10,078 bases of DNA from Bacteroidota bacterium (GTDB lineage: Bacteria > Bacteroidota > Bacteroidia > Flavobacteriales > Flavobacteriaceae): assembly GCA_023457535.1 (NCBI GenBank), contig JAEWLN010000141.1, positions 1 to 10,078 of the forward strand. The letters run 5' to 3'. Numbering within the stretch: position 1 is the stretch's first letter; every line of letters begins with the position of its first letter. A model generated the notes under the pieces. That model was not told the DNA's origin. It searched no databases and was given only the letters and a program-made list of their open reading frames with translations. Both the position numbers and the translations under genes were made by a program. Positions 1-6,431 of the stretch are shown one piece after another.

Positions 1-92
1 GATATCCGATGTCATGCCGTTTACAATACATCGATGCCCATACGAATGAAACCGTCGATACGCCTTATAGTGTTGAATATTACTACGAATAA
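1..92 (+). CDS. C-terminal end of a YD-repeat-like lipoprotein paralogue (partial)
   Basis: Only the last 29 codons (frame beginning at base 3) and the TAA stop at 90-92 are in the window; the start lies upstream. The reading ends in VEYYYE. The two following genes end in VKYYYY and FTQYFY, so this is most likely the tail of a third member of the same tandem lipoprotein family. The gap to the next gene is 8 nt, which suggests co-transcription. The assignment rests on C-terminal similarity and position alone. The signal peptide and most of the body are not visible, so nothing more can be said about function. Confidence 0.6.
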   Translation, partial: YPMSCRLQYIDAHTNETVDTPYSVEYYYE

Positions 93-100
93 TAAAGCTT

Positions 101-832
101 ATGAAAAAACTTTTACCGATCTTCATCATCATTTTGCTGGTTTCCTGTTCAGACGACGATGCACCGATCGTCATCCCCGACAAAGTCGACGGAACGCTGC
201 TCAAAAAAGCCGTCTACACCAATTCTGCGGGGCAGATCACAACGGCCGAGTACACATACGAAAACAACCGTTTGCTCAAGGTCGAGGCCAACAGCGGCTC
301 CTCGACGACTTATGTGTATACGGGCAATCTGATCACGCGCATCAACACCAATTTCGGGTCGCTCAATACAGAAAGCCGCTGGCTCACATACAATAGTGCG
401 GGCAGGCTCGAATCGGTCAAAAAAATGGTGCTCGACGACATGACGTATTCTGTCACCTACACCGATGACGATGCGCACACGGTCACGATCAGGGAATACA
501 ACGGCGATTTTTCAGCCGGCGCGCCCATGGTGGCACTCAGCAAGGCGTTTCTGGCCAACGACGGATCGGTCACGCGGCTCGAGAAATACAGCGGCAGCAA
601 CACGCTCACCTACCATTATACTTATGACGACAAAACGGTTCCAACAGCGGACATAATAGGATACGACAAACTGCGTTTTTACCAGGCGGGATCGACGTCG
701 AATCCGCACAATATCGTTACCGTTTCCGGCTCCGACGAACTTACGATGATCAATACCCACAACACCCAGGGTTATTTGTCCACCGCGCAGGAAGGCCAGG
801 ACGGACCCAGCGTTAAATATTATTATTACTGA
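101..832 (+). CDS. YD-repeat-like surface or periplasmic lipoprotein, tandem copy 2
   Basis: This 243-aa protein has a lipoprotein signal peptide: MKK, a hydrophobic stretch at residues 4-14, and a lipobox LVSC with the lipid-anchored cysteine at 16. SDDD follows directly, an acidic pattern known in Bacteroidota to direct lipoproteins to the cell surface. The mature part is rich in Tyr, Thr, Asn and Gly and holds short beta-strand units resembling YD/RHS repeats (for example YTYENNRL, YVYTGNLITRI, LTYNSAGRL, YHYTYDDK). It is clearly paralogous to the next gene: both share TLLxK, an AG-containing first unit, YTGNLITRI/YSGNIITQI, a YTYDDK segment and an aromatic C-terminus. It begins 8 nt after the preceding paralogue, and the next ATG comes 2 nt after its stop. 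I see no enzymatic motif. Similar lipoproteins are common and uncharacterised in flavobacteria, so the function is unknown. It is far too small to be an RHS toxin. Confidence 0.88.
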   Translation: MKKLLPIFIIILLVSCSDDDAPIVIPDKVDGTLLKKAVYTNSAGQITTAEYTYENNRLLKVEANSGSSTTYVYTGNLITRINTNFGSLNTESRWLTYNSAGRLESVKKMVLDDMTYSVTYTDDDAHTVTIREYNGDFSAGAPMVALSKAFLANDGSVTRLEKYSGSNTLTYHYTYDDKTVPTADIIGYDKLRFYQAGSTSNPHNIVTVSGSDELTMINTHNTQGYLSTAQEGQDGPSVKYYYY

Positions 833-834
833 AT

Positions 835-1581
835 ATGAAAAAACTGCTTTTATTGCTGGCCATCGCCGTGGTTTCGTGCGACAGCGGCGCGGACACTACA
901 CCTTACGATCCCACTGCGACGCAAACCACGACGCTGCTTTCCAAAATCGTCGAGACCGATGACGCAGGCAACGACCTGACCACAAATTTCAATTACGACG
1001 GATATAAAATCGTCAATTTTACGTCCTCCGATGGCGGATCGGGCGTGTTTACGTATTCGGGCAACATCATCACCCAGATCAGGTATTACGACGGTACAAC
1101 GCTCGAGCAAACCGATCTTTTTGCCTTTAATGCCGCGGGCCAGATCACATCGCACACCATGCTGGTACACGCGATCGATTACGCCACGCGCGAAGATTAC
1201 ACGCACAACGCCGATGGCACGATTTCGTTTTCCACCTGGTACGGCACGCTGGACGCACAGCCCAACGCCGACGTTACCGGGAAATTGTTTTTCAACAATG
1301 GCGAGGTCGTCAAAAAGGAAACGTACCTGAGCGGGTCGCTGGCTTCGTCTGAAACGTATACGTACGACGACAAGAACAACCCGCTGCGCAACGTCATCGG
1401 GCTCAACCAGGCGTTCATTTACCAGCTTGAGATTGGCGGCGTGTTGCGCAATTTGCTCCAAACCTCCGGGACGACCAATCCGGTGGACATTACCTATACG
1501 TACACTTTGAGCGGATTTCCGGAAACGAGCCAATCGGTCAGCGCGCTCGAAGGAGGCATTTTTACGCAATACTTTTATTGA
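835..1581 (+). CDS. YD-repeat-like surface or periplasmic lipoprotein, tandem copy 3
   Basis: This 248-aa protein starts with MKKLLLLLAIAVVSC. It has a lysine-rich n-region, a leucine-rich core and a VVSC lipobox with cysteine 15 as the predicted lipidation site, followed by DSGAD. The acidic patch is weaker than in the preceding copy, so surface export is less certain. The body repeats the family pattern: TTLLSKIVETDDAG near residue 30, FTYSGNIITQI near 80, an ETYTYDDKNNPLRNVIG segment near 180, and a QYFY C-terminus. Only two bases separate its ATG from the upstream stop, and its own stop is 3 nt before the GSCFA gene, so translation is probably coupled. No catalytic residues or known ligand-binding motif are visible. 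Protein-level similarity to the preceding gene is obvious but well below identity, which suggests an old duplication. Confidence 0.88.
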   Translation: MKKLLLLLAIAVVSCDSGADTTPYDPTATQTTTLLSKIVETDDAGNDLTTNFNYDGYKIVNFTSSDGGSGVFTYSGNIITQIRYYDGTTLEQTDLFAFNAAGQITSHTMLVHAIDYATREDYTHNADGTISFSTWYGTLDAQPNADVTGKLFFNNGEVVKKETYLSGSLASSETYTYDDKNNPLRNVIGLNQAFIYQLEIGGVLRNLLQTSGTTNPVDITYTYTLSGFPETSQSVSALEGGIFTQYFY

Positions 1582-1584
1582 TCG

Positions 1585-2532
1585 TTGCAACTGCTTACTT
1601 CCATACTTACTGCCGACGGCGACCCGCGAATTGGTTATGATTCCACGATTGCGTCGTTCGGGTCGTGTTTTGCGGTCAACATCGCCGATAAATTCGCGCA
1701 TTTCCAATTTCGCGCTACGTGCAACCCGTTTGGGATTCTGTTCCATCCGATGGCCATCGAAAGACTTTTCAGCTATGCCGTATCGAAGCGTCAATTTGTC
1801 GCGCCCGATGTGTTTTACCACAATGAGCGCTGGCACCATTTTGACGCCCATTCGGATCTGAGCGCTGCCAGCCAGGACGATTTGCTGGGCCGGCTCAATG
1901 CATCGGTTTTGGCCACGCGCGAAGCACTTTTATCGGCCACGCACATCATCATTACTTACGGGACTGCCTGGACTTACCGCGAGCGCGAAACACAGCGGCT
2001 TGTGGCCAATTGCCATAAAGTGCCGCAAAATGCGTTCGAAAAGGAACTGCTTACGGTGGCTGTCATTGCCGAATCGGTCGAAAATACCATTGCACTGATT
2101 CGAACGTTAAATGCGTCGGCGCCGATCATTTTCACGATTTCGCCCGTGCGCCACACCAAAGACGGGTTTGTCGGGAACCAGCGCAGCAAATCGCACCTGA
2201 TCGCGGCTTTGCACGAAGTGTTGGATTCGTCCGCCAATTGTGCCTATTTTCCGGCTTATGAAATCATGATGGATGAACTGCGCGATTACCGGTTTTACGC
2301 CGCCGATATGATCCATCCGAGTGCGTTGGCAATCGACTACATCTGGGAAAAATTCGCGCACAGTTGGATTGACGGCAGCGCGCGGGTCGTGATGCAACGC
2401 GTCGACCATATCCGCAAGCGGCTTGCACACCGGCCGTTCAATGCGCAGGCAGAGGCGCACCGCAAATTTGCATCGGCACTCGCATCGGACATTGCGTCGG
2501 TCCAAAGCGAATTTCCGCACATGGTTTTTTGA
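1585..2532 (+). CDS. GSCFA-domain protein (SGNH/GDSL-hydrolase-like)
   Basis: This 315-aa protein carries the motif that names the GSCFA family (Pfam PF08885): G26-S27-C28-F29-A30, followed by NPFGILFHP. The GSCFA family is related to SGNH/GDSL hydrolases. Ser27 would be the nucleophile, GTAW at 126-129 fits a middle conserved block, and D241-x-x-H244 (DMIHPS) fits the catalytic Asp/His block. The substrate is unknown, although a hydrolase or esterase role is plausible. There is no signal peptide, so it is probably cytoplasmic. The start is TTG at 1585, 3 nt after the preceding stop. There is no in-frame ATG before the GSCFA motif, and the N-terminus MQLLTSI matches how I recall family members beginning, so TTG is well supported. 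It closes the lipoprotein run, but I know of no functional link to those lipoproteins. Confidence 0.9.
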   Translation: MQLLTSILTADGDPRIGYDSTIASFGSCFAVNIADKFAHFQFRATCNPFGILFHPMAIERLFSYAVSKRQFVAPDVFYHNERWHHFDAHSDLSAASQDDLLGRLNASVLATREALLSATHIIITYGTAWTYRERETQRLVANCHKVPQNAFEKELLTVAVIAESVENTIALIRTLNASAPIIFTISPVRHTKDGFVGNQRSKSHLIAALHEVLDSSANCAYFPAYEIMMDELRDYRFYAADMIHPSALAIDYIWEKFAHSWIDGSARVVMQRVDHIRKRLAHRPFNAQAEAHRKFASALASDIASVQSEFPHMVF

Positions 2533-2542
2533 TATCCAAAAA

Positions 2543-2591
2543 AATACGTATTTCTTCGTATTGCCAGAAACGGCCAATCGGGTCAGATTTG
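2543..2591 (+). promoter_or_regulatory. Promoter of lipoprotein A with palindromic operator candidate
   Basis: AATACG (2543-2548), 8 nt, CGTATT (2557-2562) form a perfect inverted repeat. TTG at 2561-2563 overlaps its right arm and is 20 nt before CAGATTTG (2584-2591), one base off the Bacteroidota -7 consensus TAnnTTTG. The 17-23 nt spacing rule for these promoters is met. The leader to the ATG at 2624 is 32 nt and contains AACTCAAAAATCA (2606-2618), almost repeated before lipoprotein A'. No T-run follows the palindrome, so it is not a terminator. Binding by the neighbouring LuxR-type regulator is inferred. Confidence 0.6.
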
Positions 2592-2623
2592 CAGGGTAAA
2601 ACTTTAACTCAAAAATCAGAACC

Positions 2624-3169
2624 ATGAAATCAAAAATTACCCAATCTTTGCGTGTTGCTAAAATGAGCGTTGCCGCTGTTTGTTTATTCCTGACTGCGTG
2701 CAGCTCGGATGATGATAATAACACCTATGTTCCACCTGCAGGCGCACCTACCAATGACTCTTACGTTACCGGAAAAGTAGACGGTGCCGATTTTAGTTCG
2801 ATTATCTTTGGCGCTTCTGCCGCAAGCTGCAATCGCGTGAGCTTTAACGATGGTCAAATGATTACCATTCTTGGCAGCGATCTTTCGGCAAATTCAATTA
2901 CTGTTCAGCTTTGGAATGTAACTACAACTGGCGAGATTGCCGTGAACCGCAACACCGAATCCTTGTTGAGTTACAGCCCGGTTTCAGGCGGCTTGGCTTT
3001 TGCAACCTCTGCAGAATGCGACAATGCGGTAGGATCCATCAACGTAACGTACATTGACGATAGAAAAGTAGAGGGCACGTTTAACTTTACCGGAGTCAAT
3101 ACTGAAGATTGCGCCGGCGGCACCAAAACAGTTACGCAAGGTTCGTTCCGCGGCACCTTCCCTCAATAA
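2624..3169 (+). CDS. Lipoprotein A of the signalling module, DUF6252-like
   Basis: This 181-aa lipoprotein has a basic n-region (residues 1-13), a hydrophobic segment at 14-25 and an LTAC lipobox with cysteine 26, followed by SSDDDNN, the acidic pattern linked to surface export. The mature part has YVTGKVDGADFSS (47-59), then beta-rich sequence, and ends with VEGTFNFTGV (149-158) and VTQGSFRGTF. The KVDG start and GTF...VTxGxF end resemble the uncharacterised DUF6252-type lipoproteins of flavobacteria; this is from memory and moderate at best. It is paralogous to the gene at 6432. Mature cysteines 69, 132 and 163 are absent from that paralogue and could form a disulfide. It has its own promoter and is followed by a terminator-like hairpin, so it is probably monocistronic. 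An ATG at codon 14 would leave a signal peptide without its basic region, so the first ATG is preferred. Confidence 0.87.
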   Translation: MKSKITQSLRVAKMSVAAVCLFLTACSSDDDNNTYVPPAGAPTNDSYVTGKVDGADFSSIIFGASAASCNRVSFNDGQMITILGSDLSANSITVQLWNVTTTGEIAVNRNTESLLSYSPVSGGLAFATSAECDNAVGSINVTYIDDRKVEGTFNFTGVNTEDCAGGTKTVTQGSFRGTFPQ

Positions 3170-3175
3170 GGACGG

Positions 3176-3200
3176 GCGGCTGATCTGCGGCCGCTTGTTT
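3176..3200 (+). terminator. Probable terminator after lipoprotein A
   Basis: GCGGC (3176-3180) and GCCGC (3190-3194) pair as a GC-rich 5-bp stem with a 9-nt loop. TTGTTT follows. The hairpin begins 6 bases after the lipoprotein stop. The stem is short and the U-tract interrupted, so confidence is moderate. Confidence 0.45.
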
Positions 3201-3212
3201 GGTTTAGTTCAG

Positions 3213-3265
3213 GAAAAATACGGCATCTGTCGTATTTTTCCATTTAAGCCTGTTTCCCAAATTTG
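3213..3265 (+). promoter_or_regulatory. Promoter of the small membrane protein / kinase operon with palindromic operator candidate
   Basis: A perfect 10-bp inverted repeat (arms 3213-3222 and 3231-3240, 8-nt spacer) contains the same AATACG-N8-CGTATT core seen before lipoprotein A. The core right arm ends at 3236, and CAAATTTG, a TAnnTTTG-like -7 element, lies at 3258-3265. The 21-nt gap is exactly that of the lipoprotein A promoter. The expected -33 position (3235-3237) is TTT rather than TTG, a weakness that would fit a promoter needing an activator. The ATG follows 18 nt after the -7 element. The T-rich right arm means a terminator role is also possible. Confidence 0.55.
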
Positions 3266-3283
3266 TAATCTCAAACTGAAATC

Positions 3284-3571
3284 ATGGTTGCGATCCTGAG
3301 TGCTGTCATTGCGTTGCTGATAGGAATAGTTTTCTATCTCAATGTGGCGTTTTACAACGAAAAAAGGCGGTTTCGCGCCAGGATCGAAGCCATGCACGCG
3401 GTGATCGCCGACATTACGCGCAAACAATCCGGGCAATCGGGCAAAATCCAATTGTCCGACGAACTTAACGAAACACTGCGGGCGCGCCAGCAAACGCTCA
3501 GCGAGTCGATCTTCAGGCTCAATTATGCGCTTTTTGATCTCGTGGCCAAAAATAATTCGGGTAAACCCTGA
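3284..3571 (+). CDS. Small single-pass membrane protein, unknown function
   Basis: This 95-aa protein has one N-terminal transmembrane helix (about residues 3-23) followed at once by NEKRR, which predicts a short outside N-terminus and a cytoplasmic C-terminal domain. The rest is charged and probably helical: residues 27-48, then a Gly/Ser/Gln-rich break near 49-54, then a second helix at about 57-88 with a coiled-coil-like pattern. I do not recognise the family. It sits 44 nt before the sensor kinase gene with no terminator between them, so it is probably the first gene of an operon with the kinase and regulator. The second module copy has no equivalent. A role as a membrane accessory to the kinase is inferred from position and topology only. 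Confidence 0.72.
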   Translation: MVAILSAVIALLIGIVFYLNVAFYNEKRRFRARIEAMHAVIADITRKQSGQSGKIQLSDELNETLRARQQTLSESIFRLNYALFDLVAKNNSGKP

Positions 3572-3615
3572 CCGGTGAGAAATTTTGCTATTTTTATCTT
3601 CAATCTTTGGCGCAA

Positions 3616-5538
3616 ATGAGAAACGTCCTGATGTGGTTTTGGCTGCTGCCGTGTTTTTTGTCGGCCCAACAAAAGCTTGACAGCTTGCGCGGGGTGGTAC
3701 GGTCGGGTCCGCCGATGGCGAGGTTCAACGCGCTCAACGCCCTTTCGGATCATTACAGCGACAACAATCTGTCGCTTTCGATGCATTACGCCAAAGCCTC
3801 GCTGGTTGCCGCACGCGCTGTTAAAAGCGACTCGTGCACGGCACTTGCGTATAATTCCATCGCCAATGTCTACCAGTACCAAACCGCGCTTGATTCGGCG
3901 CTGAGGTATCACCAAAAGGCGCTCAGGATCCGAATGCGGCTCAAAGATTCGGCGGGCATGGCCGACAGCCACAACAACATCGGGATTGCGTACGACCAGC
4001 AGGCCCGGTTTCCGGAGGCATTGCGGCATTATTTTCACGCGCTTTCCTATTTCGATAAAAAACGGCTTGTGGCGCGCCAGGCCATGACGTACACCAACAT
4101 CGGGATTGTTTACAAAGCACAGAAGCAGTGGGCAAAGGCGCTCGAATATTATCAAAAAGCGCATGCGGCATACGCTAAAACCAACGATGGTTTTGGCCAA
4201 ACCGTATCGGCGGGCAATTTGGGGTCGATATTGATTCCGTTCGGTCGGTACGGCGAATCGCTGCGGTATTCGCAACGCGCGCTCGAAGGTTATCGCAAGA
4301 TCGACGGTGGCCGGTTTACGGGTTATCCCATCGCGAACATGGCCATTGTGTATGACAGCCTGCGCCAGTTTGGGCGGGCCAACGCGCATTACACCCGTGC
4401 GATCGCTTTGCACGAGCAACACCACAACGATTTTGAAGTGGCCGAAAGCGGCAATGCGTACGCCGCGTCATTGATCCGACAAAAAAAGTATGCCCAAGCC
4501 ATCGCCGCGTCGCAAAAAGCGCTTGCGTTTGCCCAAAAATCGGACGCGCCGCTCAATGTGGCCGTGGCGTGCCAGAATTTGTCCACGGCGCACGCGATGC
4601 TGGGTCAATACCCCGAAGCATACCGGTTTGCGACTTTGTACAACCAAGGCAGGGACCGCATCTTCCAAATCGAAAAAACACAGGCGATCGCAGACATGGC
4701 CACGCGCTACGAAACGCGTAAAAAGGAAGCTGAGATCCGCGCGCAAAAGGCCAATGTGCGCCGGCAGCAATTCGTATTGCTCGTGGTATCGTTGCTGGCA
4801 GTATTTGCAGTAGTGATCATTTGGTTGCTGTGGCGGCAGCAAAAATTAAAAAATGCGCAGCTGCGGCATGAACATGAACTCAAAACGGCTATTGCGCAGA
4901 TTGAGACCCAAAGCAGATTGCAGCAACAGCGGCTCGAGATTTCGCGGGATTTGCACGATAACATCGGCGCGCAGCTCACTTTTATCATTTCATCGGTCGA
5001 AAATATCCGGCATGCGTTTGAGATCAGCCATCCTAAACTCGACGGCAAACTGGGCGAAATCAGCCATTTTGCGCAGTCGACGATCCGCGAATTGCGCGAT
5101 ACGATCTGGGCGATGAACAGCCAGGAAATCCTGTTCGACGATTTAAAGGCGCGTATCCTGAATTTTGTAGAAAAAGCGCAGTCGGCCACCGGTCAGATCG
5201 AATTTCAATTTGCGATAGACCCCACGCTGGCATCGGTCAAACTCAGTTCTGTAGCCGGAATGAACATTTACCGCACCATTCAGGAAGCGGTCAACAATGC
5301 CGTCAAGCATGCCCGGGCGCAACGGTTGTTGATCTGGGCGCACCGGTCCGATAGCGATATCGAATTGGTCATTGAGGATGACGGGGACGGATTTGACATC
5401 GTGAACGCCCCGCGCAGTAACGGATTGGCCAACATGGAAAAGCGCATTTCGGAGATTGGAGGAACGTTTTTATTGCGATCCGATTTAGGAAAAGGTACCA
5501 AAATTTCGATACTGTTACACCAAAAAGACCTTGTATGA
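3616..5538 (+). CDS. TPR-containing sensor histidine kinase (HisKA_3 type), module copy 1
   Basis: This 640-aa sensor kinase autophosphorylates and should pass phosphate to the regulator encoded next. A signal peptide (1-17, probable cut LSA/QQ) is followed by about seven or eight TPR repeats (roughly 33-355) that should lie in the periplasm as the sensing part. A transmembrane helix (386-406), a coiled-coil linker rich in Q/R/E, and the dimerisation helix with RDLHDNIG, phospho-accepting His447, come next. The ATPase domain shows the N-box E557-x-x-x-N561, the G1 box DDGDG (588-592), GLANM (603-607) and GKG (625-627). All key residues are present. ATG 3616 is preferred over a TTG three codons upstream. 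Its stop overlaps the next start (ATGA), indicating translational coupling. The signal is unknown; TPRs suggest protein-protein sensing. It is paralogous to the gene at 7137. Confidence 0.95.
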   Translation: MRNVLMWFWLLPCFLSAQQKLDSLRGVVRSGPPMARFNALNALSDHYSDNNLSLSMHYAKASLVAARAVKSDSCTALAYNSIANVYQYQTALDSALRYHQKALRIRMRLKDSAGMADSHNNIGIAYDQQARFPEALRHYFHALSYFDKKRLVARQAMTYTNIGIVYKAQKQWAKALEYYQKAHAAYAKTNDGFGQTVSAGNLGSILIPFGRYGESLRYSQRALEGYRKIDGGRFTGYPIANMAIVYDSLRQFGRANAHYTRAIALHEQHHNDFEVAESGNAYAASLIRQKKYAQAIAASQKALAFAQKSDAPLNVAVACQNLSTAHAMLGQYPEAYRFATLYNQGRDRIFQIEKTQAIADMATRYETRKKEAEIRAQKANVRRQQFVLLVVSLLAVFAVVIIWLLWRQQKLKNAQLRHEHELKTAIAQIETQSRLQQQRLEISRDLHDNIGAQLTFIISSVENIRHAFEISHPKLDGKLGEISHFAQSTIRELRDTIWAMNSQEILFDDLKARILNFVEKAQSATGQIEFQFAIDPTLASVKLSSVAGMNIYRTIQEAVNNAVKHARAQRLLIWAHRSDSDIELVIEDDGDGFDIVNAPRSNGLANMEKRISEIGGTFLLRSDLGKGTKISILLHQKDLV

Positions 5539-6182
5539 TACGAATCGCCATTGCCGACGACAATCCGTTCCTGATCCGATCGGCGCAGGAAAAACTCGCC
5601 TTTTTTGACGATCTGGCGCTGCGGTTCACGGCGCTGAACGGTGTGGAACTGCTTGAAAAACTATCGGCCAACCCGCACGTCGACCTGATCCTGATGGATA
5701 TTGAAATGCCTAAAATGAATGGCGTGGAAGCCACCTGGCACGTCAAGCAAAAATATCCGCACATCAAGGTCATCATGCTGACGGTGTTCGACAATGACGA
5801 AAACATTTTCAAATCGATCAAGGCCGGTGCGGACGGGTATCTGCTCAAGGAAGTCAAACCCAGGGAGCTTCAGCAGGGAATTCTCGATACGATGAACGGC
5901 GGGGCGACGATGACCCCGTCTATCGCGCTCAGGACACTCAAGTTGCTGCGCCATCCCATCGAGCTCCAAACCCCTGAAGTTGCGATCGATGTACGGCTTA
6001 CCACGCGCGAAACCGAAGTGCTCGAACAGCTCAGCAAAGGGTTGAAGTATGAGGCCATAGCGGTAAATTTATTTGTGTCGGCCGGGACAGTGCGCAAGCA
6101 TGTTGAGAATATTTACGCCAAACTGCAGGTGCACAATAAACTTGAGGCCATTGAGAAGGCGAGGAATAATAAGTTGATTTAG
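5535..6182 (+). CDS. NarL/LuxR-family response regulator, module copy 1
   Basis: This 215-aa DNA-binding response regulator is the expected partner of the preceding kinase. The receiver domain (2-120) has the acidic pair D8-D9, phospho-acceptor D55 (LILMDIEMP), T83 (MLTVFD) and K105 (YLLKE), so phosphorylation chemistry should be intact. The C-terminal LuxR-type helix-turn-helix (about 153-210) begins LTTRETEVL, continues IAVNLFVSAGTVRKHVENIY with the likely recognition helix near 183-195, and ends KLQVHNKLEA. The start ATG overlaps the kinase stop by 4 nt. The product is 215 aa, usual for the family. Likely targets are the palindromic promoters at 2543 and 3213, and the second would make the operon autoregulated; this is inferred from proximity and site symmetry. 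It is closely related to the regulator at 9078. Confidence 0.96.
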   Translation: MIRIAIADDNPFLIRSAQEKLAFFDDLALRFTALNGVELLEKLSANPHVDLILMDIEMPKMNGVEATWHVKQKYPHIKVIMLTVFDNDENIFKSIKAGADGYLLKEVKPRELQQGILDTMNGGATMTPSIALRTLKLLRHPIELQTPEVAIDVRLTTRETEVLEQLSKGLKYEAIAVNLFVSAGTVRKHVENIYAKLQVHNKLEAIEKARNNKLI

Positions 6183-6183
6183 G

Positions 6184-6252
6184 ACGTTCCAGGTTCTAAG
6201 TATCAAGTTCCAGAAAACCAATTGCAGGCACCATTCCAATTCCAGATTCGAA
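6184..6252 (+). repeat. Degenerate heptamer-phased repeats downstream of regulator 1
   Basis: Two base-pairs after the stop, four heptamers run in phase: ACGTTCC, AGGTTCT, AAGTATC, AAGTTCC (6184-6211). After 20 bases a second cluster reads CATTCCA, ATTCCAG, ATTCGAA (6232-6252). They are too imperfect to be slippage products of recent origin. A cleaner heptamer tract occurs at the equivalent place behind regulator 2. No coding potential is evident here. Confidence 0.5.
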
Positions 6253-6270
6253 ATGCCGGATTTCCCAATT

Positions 6271-6297
6271 TAGCCACGGGGCGCCGCTTGTGGGCTA
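6271..6297 (+). other. Imperfect hairpin in the intergenic region after regulator 1
   Basis: TAGCCAC (6271-6277) pairs with GTGGGCTA (6290-6297) if one G is bulged, enclosing a GC-rich loop. No U-tract follows, so it is a weak terminator candidate. It may instead be a decayed part of the repeat-associated sequence starting at 6184. Otherwise nothing supported is visible between 6253 and 6350. Confidence 0.3.
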
Positions 6298-6352
6298 GTG
6301 TCATCCGACGCAAAATGCAGGCATTCCGGACTTAAAATTTACGAATTTCTGA

Positions 6353-6401
6353 AATGGGTCAGTTGCCCTATTGCCGCAACGTACCGATAGCTGCAAATTT
6401 G
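6353..6401 (+). promoter_or_regulatory. Promoter of lipoprotein A' with diverged operator candidate
   Basis: TTG at 6371-6373, a 20-nt spacer and CAAATTTG (6394-6401) match the lipoprotein A promoter in spacing. At the position where that promoter has AATACG-N8-CGTATT, this one has AATGGG (6353-6358), 8 nt, CCTATT (6367-6372), still 5/6 palindromic with a changed half-site. TATTGCC at the -33 region is identical in both promoters. The leader to the ATG at 6432 is 30 nt and contains AACTCAAAATCA, as before lipoprotein A. The operator was found by looking at the expected spacing, so it is weaker evidence than the two perfect palindromes. Confidence 0.5.
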
Positions 6402-6431
6402 TCTCAACATAAACTCAAAATCAAATCTATT

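Noticed and set aside
101..1581. RHS/YD-repeat toxin or contact-dependent inhibition system
   Set aside because: The YD-like units occur in small lipoproteins of about 245 aa with no RHS core, no variable toxin tip and no immunity gene.
850..1851. A 333-codon open frame on the minus strand
   Set aside because: It lies opposite two well-supported + strand genes (lipoprotein and GSCFA), has no recognisable domain, and is typical of antisense frames opened by this codon usage.
3523..4425. A 300-codon open frame on the minus strand
   Set aside because: It is the antisense of the TPR region of kinase 1; its sequence has no coherent fold or family signature and no promoter or context supports it.
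6354..6431. N-terminal extension of lipoprotein A' from an upstream ATG
   Set aside because: It would precede the lipoprotein signal peptide and lies upstream of the predicted -7 element, so it would not be transcribed.
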